DNA of 64,000 nucleotides from an uncultured Flavobacteriaceae bacterium (GTDB taxonomy: Bacteria; Bacteroidota; Bacteroidia; Flavobacteriales; Flavobacteriaceae). The stretch's first letter is position 1, and each line of letters starts with the position of its first letter. The notes under the pieces are model-generated. The model did no database searches, had not been told where the DNA came from, and worked only from the letters and a program-made list of their open reading frames with translations. Made by a program: the position numbers and the translations under genes. The stretch spans positions 186,001 to 250,000 of the forward strand of contig CANMFQ010000003.1 in the NCBI GenBank assembly GCA_947497145.1, given 5' to 3'. Below are positions 46,426 to 54,794 of this stretch, in pieces.

Positions 46426-49400
46426 TTAGAACGTTTCAGAAGTACTAACTTCATTATTAAAATATATTTCGGACTTGGTTAATTTTCCATCGCTATCATA
46501 GCTTTTTGAAGGGCCTTCCTTTTTATTATTTAAATAGGTAGTTTCCTTTTTTAACTTTCCATTTTTGTAAAATTCCTTTGCTGTACCATGAAGATGGTCG
46601 AAATAATATTCTTCTTGCTTTTTTATGGTACCATCGGCATAATACTCTGTATTTAGTCCATGGTACTCGCCTAATTTATAGGTTAAGTCACTTTCTAATT
46701 GCCCATTGTAATAATAGGCTTTATACCCATTTACAAACACTCCGTTTTTATATTCAAATTCGCGAGAAACCTTTCCATTGTCATAAAATGCTTTAACCTT
46801 AGCAGTTTCATTTACAATAGGAATCATTGGTAATTCTTCACCATCAGTATTTAAATATGAATAGCCAATAATTTGCCCACCGTTATAAAATCTTGTGAGT
46901 TGCAACTTTCCTGTTGGGCTATAAAAATCTCTTCTACCATGAAATTCATCATCCTTATATTCAGCAGTAGACTCTAAGGTACCATCATCATAGTATTTTT
47001 TCCATACACCATTTTCTAAGCCATTATCATAGTGGGTTTCACTTTTTACTTGGCCATTTTCATAATAACTAACATAATCACCATGTTTTTTTCCATTTAA
47101 ATAGGTTATTTTACTGCTTACAGTTCCATTTGGATAGTACCAAACAAATTCTCCATCAACAATACCGTTTAAATACGCCCCTGTTGTAATTTTATTTCCG
47201 TAAAAATCAAAATATTCATACTTCCCATGTTTAACGCCATTTACATATTGGGTACGTGATTCTATCTTTTTATTCTGATGATGAGTTTCTAAAGTATATG
47301 CACCCGTTTTACCAATATATGTGATGGTCTCAATAGGAGTTTCATTTTTAGAAAAATACGTATCCGCTTCTATTTCATCATAGTTAAACTTGGCTATTCT
47401 GTACAATTCTCCATTACCATTAAAGTATTTCTGATTACCGTGAAGCTTGCCTCTATGGTAAAAATTTATGGTTTGTAAAGTTCCATCTACTGCATACTGA
47501 CGCCATTCTCCATGTGCTTCATTATTTTTATACCAGCCTTGCTCTCTTAATTTTTTACTTATATGATAACCTGCATAATAACCCGTTAGCGAATCATTTT
47601 TATAGTTTGATACAGATTTTTTTTCGCCGTTCATATAATAGGTTACATATTCACCTTCGGCTTTATTATCATCATAATTGCCTTTTTCTCTGAGCACACC
47701 ATTTGACGTATAAAATTTCCACACTCCTTTTTTTCCTCCCGAAATATCATAAAGCCCTTCAGAAGTAATATTTCCATTTGAAGCATGACCCTCATAATAA
47801 AACTCACCTCCCTTTTTCTTAGCTTCTTTGCGTATTGCTCCATCTTTTGAATAAAATTTATAGGCAATAATTTCTCCTTTACGGTACACATACTCATAGT
47901 ACAACTTCCCATCAGTATCATAGTAGGTGTATTTACCATCTAGCTTACCCTTAGCATATGTAAATTCACTTTGGATAGTACCATCATCATAAAACGTTTT
48001 CCATGGACCATTAAAATACCCATCAAGACTCTGCCCCACTTCCATTGCATTACCATTAGCATAAAACTTTTTGTAACTACCTTGTAGTTCGCCGTCTACG
48101 TAGTTTATTTCGGCATATTTTTGCTTATTCGCATGGTACTTGGTTTCTAGCCCTTGCCTAACTCCCTTTTCAAAACTAATTTCAGAAAAAACATCTCCAT
48201 TTGCATAGTACTCGGTAGCTTTCTGGTCTATAGCGTCATTTTTATACGGAATATGATACTCTAACAATTGTTCACCTACATCAAAATACGAAGTATACAG
48301 CCCTTCTAATACCCCTTCTTTAAATTGTTTTTTTTCAAGCAAAGCTCCCTTATCATTGTAGCGTTTATATTCCCCATCAAATGCATCATTTTTAGCATTA
48401 CCAACAACGGCAATAGCTCCATTTTCATGATAAACTTTGCTTTCTCCTTCTAGTTTTCCTTTTTTGTAATTGCCTGTTTCTCTTACTCGCCCAAATTGAT
48501 TGTACCAAGTCCATTCTCCATCTCTATTTCCTTCTTCATCAAAATTTCCTTTTCCTGTTAATCGACCATTCTCATTGTAAAACTCCCAATAACCAACCGT
48601 TTTATCTCCGTCCATTTTACCCATAGCCTGTAGGTAATCATTATAATAAGAAGACACCTCTTGCTCTTTACCCTGCCATTGCATTTTATTTGACCGAATA
48701 ATATCAGTCCATTTTGGGTTAAATAACTCAATAAAGGCAATGATATTTTTTGTCTTTTTTCCGATTACTTTTTTAAATTTTTCATTTTCAATGCTATAGG
48801 TACTGGTGTACACAAAATCATCAAAATATCCATTTTCAGCAATCCACTTATAAAAGGGCACAAACTTGGTATCCCAAAAACCGCCATTACCTTCAAAATC
48901 TTCTAGTTGACTAAATAACACATGGTTTTGCCGTACAAATGCAATGTCTATTTCATTATCAATTTTGTATTTCTTATTCATTGCAATCTTATTGGTAAGT
49001 ATCAGGTCAATGTCTTCAAAAGCCTCGTCATCAGCTGATATTTGAAAATTTGGGTCTCTTTTTGACTCGTTTTTAGCATTGACAATATGATTCACCGATT
49101 TAAGCACATTAAACGTCCCTGCTGCTTCGGGGTCGAGTAGTAAATACATATCAAAACACATAAGCGCTTGACTAATTCGTTCTTGTTTGTAACAAATATT
49201 ACCCAGTTGTAAATATGCTTTTCTGTAAAACGGATTTAGTATAATAGCCTCTTTATAGCCTTTTACAGCCGCTTCTAGCTTCCCCATTTTCTCCAAAAAA
49301 ACAGCCCTATTATAGGTCAGTAGGTGGTTTTTGGGAAAAAGTTTTAAACCTTCATCAAGTAGGGTAACAGCCTCTTCATGCTTTTCCAAATTTGCTAAGG

Positions 49401-49716
49401 CTACTCCTTTATTTTGGTAAAATAGTGCCTTTAAATCTCCAGAGTCACTGGCAAGACCTTCATCTAGAATTTCAATGGCTTTATCAAATTGCTTTAGTGC
49501 CATTTGATAATAGGCTTTTGTTACTAAGGCAGAGGTATAGGTAGAATCGTTTTTGCTAATTTGATTAAGCAAATCGAATGCCTTTTCATACTCTTCATTC
49601 TGCGCGGCCTCTGCAACCGACAGCACAATTTCATCAACATCTATAAAAGGGATTTTTTCTTGAGAAAAACTACTTAAAAAAACAAAAAACAGTGGAAAAA
49701 CTATTAATTTCTTCAT
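46426..49716 (-). CDS. giant exported TPR plus MORN/YwqK-repeat protein
   Basis: A 1096-residue protein with a signal peptide (MKKLIVFPLFFVFLSSFSQ). Residues ~30-210 are tetratricopeptide repeats (for example ALFYQNKGVALANLEKHEEA and KAYLQLGNICYKQERISQAL). After a non-repetitive segment (~215-360), residues ~370-1090 carry roughly 28-30 repeats of 20-25 residues on the theme GxWxxYYxNGxLxxExxYKNG, as in MORN_2/YwqK proteins. This would make a long beta-solenoid-like ribbon. It is first in a tight cluster with two DUF3857 proteins (1-bp and 9-bp gaps), suggesting an envelope assembly. The function is unknown. Confidence 0.87.
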   Translation of the reverse strand: MKKLIVFPLFFVFLSSFSQEKIPFIDVDEIVLSVAEAAQNEEYEKAFDLLNQISKNDSTYTSALVTKAYYQMALKQFDKAIEILDEGLASDSGDLKALFYQNKGVALANLEKHEEAVTLLDEGLKLFPKNHLLTYNRAVFLEKMGKLEAAVKGYKEAIILNPFYRKAYLQLGNICYKQERISQALMCFDMYLLLDPEAAGTFNVLKSVNHIVNAKNESKRDPNFQISADDEAFEDIDLILTNKIAMNKKYKIDNEIDIAFVRQNHVLFSQLEDFEGNGGFWDTKFVPFYKWIAENGYFDDFVYTSTYSIENEKFKKVIGKKTKNIIAFIELFNPKWTDIIRSNKMQWQGKEQEVSSYYNDYLQAMGKMDGDKTVGYWEFYNENGRLTGKGNFDEEGNRDGEWTWYNQFGRVRETGNYKKGKLEGESKVYHENGAIAVVGNAKNDAFDGEYKRYNDKGALLEKKQFKEGVLEGLYTSYFDVGEQLLEYHIPYKNDAIDQKATEYYANGDVFSEISFEKGVRQGLETKYHANKQKYAEINYVDGELQGSYKKFYANGNAMEVGQSLDGYFNGPWKTFYDDGTIQSEFTYAKGKLDGKYTYYDTDGKLYYEYVYRKGEIIAYKFYSKDGAIRKEAKKKGGEFYYEGHASNGNITSEGLYDISGGKKGVWKFYTSNGVLREKGNYDDNKAEGEYVTYYMNGEKKSVSNYKNDSLTGYYAGYHISKKLREQGWYKNNEAHGEWRQYAVDGTLQTINFYHRGKLHGNQKYFNGNGELYRIAKFNYDEIEADTYFSKNETPIETITYIGKTGAYTLETHHQNKKIESRTQYVNGVKHGKYEYFDFYGNKITTGAYLNGIVDGEFVWYYPNGTVSSKITYLNGKKHGDYVSYYENGQVKSETHYDNGLENGVWKKYYDDGTLESTAEYKDDEFHGRRDFYSPTGKLQLTRFYNGGQIIGYSYLNTDGEELPMIPIVNETAKVKAFYDNGKVSREFEYKNGVFVNGYKAYYYNGQLESDLTYKLGEYHGLNTEYYADGTIKKQEEYYFDHLHGTAKEFYKNGKLKKETTYLNNKKEGPSKSYDSDGKLTKSEIYFNNEVSTSETF

Positions 49717-49912
49717 TAATTAAGGGACAAAAGGTTGGTATATGGTTGAATAAATTGGTAAAATTGAGTTGGAACTAACCCAAACAAAAAAAATAACGCT
49801 AGAATACCTGCTTTTAGTATAATAACACGAATTTCAATGGAATGATTGTTTTTGTAACGATTAAATTATACTGTAGTACAATCCGTAATATAGCATCATG
49901 AGGGTAAAGTAA

Positions 49913-50006
49913 TTTCTATTGTAGCGGGAAAGTAGGTAGTTCAGGCAACAGCGTGTTTAGGTTTGGGTGGTACCGAAAATGTGAAGGGGTCGTTATTGTT
50001 GTGCGC
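49913..50006 (-). repeat. attC-like element A (degenerate)
   Basis: On the minus strand it starts 16 bp after the stop of the 50022 gene as GCGCACAACAATAACGACC, continues through a TTTCGGTACCACCCAAA hairpin region, and ends near GCTACAATAGAAATTAC. It aligns along its length with elements B and C but lacks the GTTATGC end. Confidence 0.55.
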
Positions 50007-50021
50007 ATTTTCTTACGTTCT

Positions 50022-50606
50022 TCAGTCTGATATATTTTCATAAATTAATTTATTTTCTGCTTTCATAATTGATATTCGGTTATACGTTGGTGCGTATCCT
50101 ATTTGATTAGGTTTATAATATTCGTAAATATATTGTGTTTCAGTTTCGTAATTAGCTGTAAACTTGAGGCTATCGTTACCCTTTACATATCTTGGCTTAT
50201 CAATTCTAATGTCAGTTGTTTCATCTTCGAGATGTTGATAGTTTTCGGCTTTTGTTATTTTATTCTTTATTCTTAATTTATCAGTTTCGGAAATTGTCAA
50301 CTCAAAACGGTGGTAAAAATCTTTAATTCCGACGAATTCGTTAGAATTCAGTTTGAAATTTTCTTTTAGTTCAATATTATGTTCTGCTAATAATTCTTCT
50401 GCGTCCGATTTGAAAAAAAGTTCGTCTTCAAAAGCAATAGAAAGTATAAAAAATAAAACGGTAATTGATAAAATTACTGCAATCCACTTTCCTAATTTCC
50501 TTTTTCCAAAACGTTTAGGTATCCAATATCCGAGATAAATCAAACCGATAGTGAGTCCGATAATCAGCAGTATAATTAAAAACCAAAATATCAAAAAGGA
50601 ATCCAT
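50022..50606 (-). CDS. small membrane protein of unknown function (cassette-like gene 1)
   Basis: A 194-residue protein. Two membrane helices (residues ~5-28 and 40-60) are followed by a soluble, probably extracytoplasmic domain of about 130 residues containing HRFELTISETDKLRIKNKI and ANYETETQYIYEYYKPNQIGY. I do not recognise a family. It is followed directly by repeat element A and preceded by a 70-bp repeat also found before the 52406 gene. No partner gene is adjacent, which fits a single-gene cassette. Confidence 0.7.
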   Translation of the reverse strand: MDSFLIFWFLIILLIIGLTIGLIYLGYWIPKRFGKRKLGKWIAVILSITVLFFILSIAFEDELFFKSDAEELLAEHNIELKENFKLNSNEFVGIKDFYHRFELTISETDKLRIKNKITKAENYQHLEDETTDIRIDKPRYVKGNDSLKFTANYETETQYIYEYYKPNQIGYAPTYNRISIMKAENKLIYENISD

Positions 50607-50656
50607 TTTAATTTAATCATTTCGTTTTTTCGTATGCCTCACAATCGAATATAAGC

Positions 50657-50727
50657 TCTCAAACACATATATTCCTTTTTTACGATTACTAATCTACGCC
50701 ATTTTTACTGCTTTTAAAAGTATTTGT
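50657..50727 (-). repeat. 70-bp repeat upstream of cassette-like gene 1
   Basis: Matches 53096-53166 with only a few differences (shared words ATATATTCCTTTTTTACGAT, TTTTTACTGCTTTTAAAAGT). A weaker match continues to the word AACAGTAAGC (about 50806-50815; 53301-53309 in the other copy). It may hold the promoter of the small gene, although no exact TAnnTTTG is present. Confidence 0.75.
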
Positions 50728-50823
50728 GCTACATAGCTATAAATTTCCGTTGTTTAAAACGCTCAAAAGTGTATACTGTGCGAACGTCTGCAACTTTGTG
50801 CCAGTAACAGTAAGCTTAGTTCT

Positions 50824-51120
50824 TAACTTCCTAAAAAACACTATTACAAATATTGATTCTTAAAGTAAAATGAAACGTAGTAGGATGGAGAACATCCCCC
50901 TGACCCCCTTCAAAGGGAGAATTGTTTCTGCTGTTCCCCCTAACCCCCGAAGGGGGAATTATTACTGTTGTGTTTAGTATTTCGGTTAATGTATAGCAAC
51001 CAAGTTGCTAACTTCCTGAGTGGGTCGCAGACGGGGTATGTTGGTATGAACAAACACATAAAATGAACAAACAATATATTCAAATAACGGGGCGGACATC
51101 CCCTAACCCTAAAGGGGAAA
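50824..51120. repeat. long intergenic repeat, copy 2
   Basis: Counterpart of 42131-42445; contains the palindrome AAGTT-GCT-AACTT at 51002-51014 and CCCC/GGGG hairpins. It lies upstream of cassette-like gene 1 and next to the 245-bp unit described below. Confidence 0.85.
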
Positions 51121-51338
51121 TTATTACTGTTGTGTTTTAGTTAATATGTGATGACAAAGTTTGCAAACTTCTTAAATTGGTGTTATTTAGCTAGAAAAGA
51201 CGGCTACTACACTAGCGTAATTTGTAATAAAACACCACAAACGCATAACAATCTCCGTAGTATTGGCAAAGCAGGCGGTTTAGTCGACGACACCCTCATT
51301 TTGGGTGGTACCAACCAAATGAAGGGATCGTTATTATC
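51097..51338 (-). repeat. 245-bp repeat unit, copy 1, ending in attC-like element B
   Basis: About 90% identical by eye to 52149-52402. It contains the palindrome AAGTTTGCAAACTT (51157-51170) and, at 51243-51338, the best attC-like element. On the minus strand this begins GATAATAACGATCC, contains the hairpin CCCTTCATTTGG / CCCAAAATGAGGG, and ends GGAGATTGTTATGC. Its ends are inverted repeats (ATAAC-GATC-CC versus GATTGTTAT), and GTTATGC is the end found in Vibrio integron attC sites. The reading frame within 51148-51357 has no support. Confidence 0.65.
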
Positions 51339-51358
51339 AGTAGTTATTTTGTTGTAAA

Positions 51359-51964
51359 TTAGTTAACTGTAAAGTAGAACCTTCCATCAGAATCTGAGTT
51401 CCTTATTTTTGTAATAAAGTTAACATTTATACCTGCTCCATTGGTTGGGTTAAATGTAAGTCTTGATCTACCTAAGCCATTTCCAGAATTAGCAAGAAAA
51501 TAGTTACCAGCATTTTCAAGAGGAATTCCTACGTGAAGCTGATACTTTCCATCGCTATATGGCGCAACGCCTAAAAGGCTTGTGTCTTCAGAAGACCCAA
51601 CATTTAACCTACCCATTTCTTCTATTACATTATCTGGATCTAATGCCAATTCCGAAAAGTTTTCTTCATTAATTTGGAATACTGAAAAACCGAAAAATGT
51701 TTCAGTAGCCTTCGTAAGGTTAAAAATATCTATTTCTCTATCTGAGATTATTTCATTTTGTTCCGCAATTTTTCCATTTTGTTTGCTTTCAATGTTAATA
51801 TTTAACCAAAGAGTATCTCCCACTTCATATGAAGATTGGTTATTATCAATAAAGACAACTTCTTCATTTTCTATTTCATAATATTTGAAATCATTCGAAT
51901 GAGAACAACTATTAATAAAAATAACAATAAAAAAAAGACAGCAAGTAATTTTTGAAATGTTCAT
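51359..51964 (-). CDS. lipoprotein of unknown function (cassette-like gene 2)
   Basis: A 201-residue protein with a lipoprotein signal peptide ending in FINSC. The mature part looks beta-rich (YEVGDTLWLNINIESKQNGK, DGKYQLHVGIPLENAGNYFL). I do not recognise the family, although the arrangement resembles periplasmic immunoglobulin-like domains. Its stop is followed after about 20 bp by attC-like element B. Upstream, element D ends 99 bp before the start with CCGTTGTGTATATTT. Confidence 0.72.
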   Translation of the reverse strand: MNISKITCCLFFIVIFINSCSHSNDFKYYEIENEEVVFIDNNQSSYEVGDTLWLNINIESKQNGKIAEQNEIISDREIDIFNLTKATETFFGFSVFQINEENFSELALDPDNVIEEMGRLNVGSSEDTSLLGVAPYSDGKYQLHVGIPLENAGNYFLANSGNGLGRSRLTFNPTNGAGINVNFITKIRNSDSDGRFYFTVN

Positions 51965-52062
51965 AAGATCGTTTTTAGAAAATTAAAAGTAAGATTTATG
52001 CTACTTTCAAAAAACACAATTAACTTACCGTTAATATAGTTTTAGGAGTTGATTAGGAAATA

Positions 52063-52147
52063 TACACAACGGTTGTGTAAGCTTCTCTTTGAAGCAGCCG
52101 GCTCAGTCGACAGCGCCGCCATGCTGGGTATTGCCCGTCACACGAAG
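52063..52147 (-). repeat. attC-like element D, interrupted
   Basis: Read on the minus strand, CTTCGTGTGACGGGCAATAC, then GTCGACTGAGCCGGCTGCTT, ending CACAACCGTTGTGTA, which is parallel to element C. The beginning expected from element C (AATAACTACAC) is missing; instead the CCCCTAACCCCC-type repeat begins exactly at the CTTCGTGTG border (52148). Confidence 0.5.
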
Positions 52148-52148
52148 A

Positions 52149-52402
52149 ACATCCCCCTAACCCCCTTCAAAGGAGGAATTATTACTGTTGTGTTTTAGTT
52201 AATATGTGATGACGAAGTTTGCAAACTTCTTAAATGGGTGTTTATTTAGCTAGAAAAGACGACTACTACACTAGCGTAATTTGTAATAGAAAGCCACTAA
52301 CGCATAGCAATCTCTATAGTAGCGGGAAAGCAGTCGATTCAGTCTACATTGCCTTCATATTGGGTCGTAGCGACCACACGAAGGTGTAGTTATTGTAGTG
52401 CG
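52149..52402 (-). repeat. 245-bp repeat unit, copy 2, ending in attC-like element C
   Basis: Contains the palindrome AAGTTTGCAAACTT (52215-52228) and attC-like element C (52302-52402). On the minus strand C begins CGCACTACAATAACTACACC, 4 bp after the stop of the 52406 gene. It has a TGGTCG / CGACC hairpin with compensating changes relative to element B and ends AGAGATTGCTATGCG. Confidence 0.65.
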
Positions 52403-52405
52403 TAT

Positions 52406-53056
52406 TTATTCCACAAATTCTATTTCCTCTATATCTTCAGGTCCTTCTGGTGGTGGCGGTGGCGGTTCGAAATAAGGGACATAATCCGTGAGCCATATCC
52501 TTATGTCCGAATTTATAAAATTCCGTTCGTAAGCTCTGCTTAGTTCCAAAAAAATTGGTTGGAGCTTATTTATGCTATCATCTGAAACAGAAATTGAAAG
52601 TATATGTTTGGCAGGACTTTCACTCCAATTTTCGTTTTTTCCATTATTGGACATATCTTTTTCCAGAATAAACCCTAATGTGGAAAGTTCAAACTTTTTG
52701 CACATCCATGGATTGGTGAATCTTTTCTCAATACTATCATCATGCACAATCAGAACATTTTTTTGCTTGATAAGAATATCACCTATTCTATCCCAACATG
52801 GAGTTGAAAATTTGTGGATGTATTCAGTATCATTAATTCTTATTTTGACAACAGGGACGCTATCATTGCATACAATCTCGTCAACACGTTTTAAAAAACT
52901 TAGATAATTGTCGTATTCTGTAAATTGTAAGGTAACCGTATTATCCTCATTATTTGGCTCAAGTTTTTCAACCAAATTATTGCTTTTGTCCTGTTGCTTT
53001 TCGTTTTTGCAGCCAGTAATGACAATAAGTAATATGGTAATTAAGTATTTATACAT
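52406..53056 (-). CDS. lipoprotein of unknown function (cassette-like gene 3)
   Basis: A 216-residue protein from the Met at 53056, which puts the signal peptide MYKYLITILLIVITGC at the N-terminus; an upstream in-frame Met at 53077 would add seven residues ahead of it. The lipobox is VITGC. The mature protein ends in a Pro/Glu-rich tail (EPPPPPPEGPEDIEEIEF). No family was recognised. Its stop lies 4 bp before attC-like element C, and a 70-bp repeat lies upstream of its start. Confidence 0.72.
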   Translation of the reverse strand: MYKYLITILLIVITGCKNEKQQDKSNNLVEKLEPNNEDNTVTLQFTEYDNYLSFLKRVDEIVCNDSVPVVKIRINDTEYIHKFSTPCWDRIGDILIKQKNVLIVHDDSIEKRFTNPWMCKKFELSTLGFILEKDMSNNGKNENWSESPAKHILSISVSDDSINKLQPIFLELSRAYERNFINSDIRIWLTDYVPYFEPPPPPPEGPEDIEEIEFVE

Positions 53057-53095
53057 TGGTCTTTCCATATCCGCCACAACAATTGTACATACACA

Positions 53096-53166
53096 CTCAA
53101 ACGCATATATTCCTTTTTTACGATTACTAATCTAAGTCATTTTTACTGCTTTTAAAAGTATTTATT
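53096..53166 (-). repeat. 70-bp repeat upstream of cassette-like gene 3
   Basis: Second copy of the 50657-50727 sequence, about 40 bp upstream of the 53056 start. Confidence 0.75.
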
Positions 53167-53316
53167 TCCACATTAAACTAATTATCAGGCGTTTTAGCAC
53201 TTGCACACCTCCAAAGCACTTCTATTCATCATAAACAAACGCCTACTTCCCAAAAAGCCACAAGCAGTACGCTGTGAATATCGATAAATTCGCACCATCA
53301 ACAGTAAGCCATAACA

Positions 53317-53351
53317 ACCAAAGCCACAACAGCTGCTGTTGTGGCTTTGGT
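53317..53351. repeat. perfect 17-bp inverted repeat
   Basis: Arms ACCAAAGCCACAACAGC and its exact complement separated by one base, 46 bp beyond the GH88 stop codon. No T-run follows on either strand. Immediately after it, GGTCAATGTGATTGACTA and GAAGTT-ATC-AACTTC (53368-53382) align with the conserved part of the long repeats, so this is another diverged member of that family at the edge of the array. Confidence 0.75.
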
Positions 53352-53396
53352 CAATGTGATTGACTATGAAGTTATCAACTTCACCAAACGGTATTT

Positions 53397-54605
53397 TTAA
53401 AAAGCTTTTTTATACCGTGTCAATGCTTCCAAATAATAGTAATCTGCATAATTTAAAGGAACATCAATTTCTGCACCATGGGGAATACTACCAACGCTAT
53501 GCTTTAAAATAAAATGTTTGTTTTCGCCAATTGTAGCAGTGTATTCTGCTGATTTCAATGACGCTAAAATTGTATCTATGGCTGGCTGATAACTTTTGTT
53601 GGCATACCCATTTAACTCAATCAAAGCAGAAACGGTAATTGCTGCTGCTGAAACATCACGAGGGGCATTAGGTATGCTGTCTGCATTATAATCCCAGTAG
53701 GGAATACCATCAGCAGGGGTACCTTTATAATTCACAATAAAATCGGCGATTTTTTGCGCCTGTTCTAAATACTTTTCATCTTTTGTATACCGATAACAAA
53801 CGGTGTAACCATAAAGTCCCCATGCCTGCCCACGAGCCCACGCACTATCATCAGCAAAACCTTGTGCCGTTTGTTTACTGCGTACCTCACCGGTATTTGG
53901 GTCGTAATCTACCACGTGGTAAGAGCTGTTATCTGGCCTAAAATGGTTTTTTAAAGTAGTATTGGCATGCGTTATGGCTGCTTCTCTGTACTTTTTATCA
54001 CCCGTTAGTTCGGTCAGTTCAAATAGCATTTCAAGATTCATCATATTGTCTATAATCACAGGAAACATCCAATTCCTTTGCGACTGCCATCCCTTATCGA
54101 CATCCCAACTTTTAATTGAGCCAACCTTAGGATTAAAGCGCGTGAGTAAAGAATCACCTGCATTGATAAGCACTTCTTTAAAACGTTCATTTTTTGTCAA
54201 TCGGTAACCATTACCATAAGAGCAATTAAAAACGAAGCCCAAATCGTGATAGCGGGTATAGTTCTTATGGTCTTCAAAGAGCGCCTGAAATTTTTCGGCT
54301 GCAAGGCGCCATTTCTCGTCTTTGGTATTTTCATAAAGGTACCACAGGCTACCTGGATAAAAGCCCTCAGTCCAATCAAAACCCTCTTTTGCCCAATGCA
54401 TATTCCCTTGCTCATCAATAGTTCGCGGAATACGATTTGCCTTTTCAGCTTCTACCAACTGTAGTTCCATTTGCTTCACCGCGTGTTCTAATGGCAATAA
54501 TGCCGTGTCGGTTTTTACGGGTGTTGACTTCGTAGGTTTTGTTTCTTTACACGCATAAGACAAGGCACATAAGGCCGTTATCAGTACAACTTTTGTAATC
54601 TTCAT
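53397..54605 (-). CDS. glycoside hydrolase family 88 unsaturated glucuronyl hydrolase (lipoprotein)
   Basis: Releases the 4,5-unsaturated uronic acid from the end of oligosaccharides produced by polysaccharide lyases. The 402-residue protein has a lipoprotein signal (LCALSYAC). The (alpha/alpha)6 barrel has the family segments FDWTEGFYPGSLWYLYE, VIIDNMMNLEMLFELT with the conserved Asp, DDSAWARGQAWGLYG and HGAEIDVPLNYADYYYLEAL. It is on the same strand as the LacI gene, 189 bp downstream, and its product feeds kduI and kduD. Confidence 0.93.
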   Translation of the reverse strand: MKITKVVLITALCALSYACKETKPTKSTPVKTDTALLPLEHAVKQMELQLVEAEKANRIPRTIDEQGNMHWAKEGFDWTEGFYPGSLWYLYENTKDEKWRLAAEKFQALFEDHKNYTRYHDLGFVFNCSYGNGYRLTKNERFKEVLINAGDSLLTRFNPKVGSIKSWDVDKGWQSQRNWMFPVIIDNMMNLEMLFELTELTGDKKYREAAITHANTTLKNHFRPDNSSYHVVDYDPNTGEVRSKQTAQGFADDSAWARGQAWGLYGYTVCYRYTKDEKYLEQAQKIADFIVNYKGTPADGIPYWDYNADSIPNAPRDVSAAAITVSALIELNGYANKSYQPAIDTILASLKSAEYTATIGENKHFILKHSVGSIPHGAEIDVPLNYADYYYLEALTRYKKAF

Positions 54606-54794
54606 ACTATTGTTTATTACGCTGTATTATGTATCAACATTCTATTACGCCTCTAAATCACCGCATTTTAAGGTGCTTTTAAGTCCCTTCGCAAAGCGCT
54701 AATACACAACCCAGCTTATTCAACTTCTATTTTTAATTCACTATTTATTTGCCACACACATGGATTATCAACCCACATACCGGTATTAATTATG

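Noticed and set aside
46426-49716. Antitoxin of a toxin-antitoxin pair (the YwqK name)
   Set aside because: The repeats are YwqK-like, but the protein is a giant exported solenoid with TPRs and no toxin gene nearby, so the name gives no function here.
51148-51357. A 69-codon plus-strand reading frame
   Set aside because: It lies wholly within the repeat unit and attC-like element B; the second copy of the unit does not keep the frame, and there is no start signal.
49900-53400. CRISPR array
   Set aside because: Repeats are 70-300 bp, few, diverged and separated by genes; there are no short regular spacers and no cas genes.
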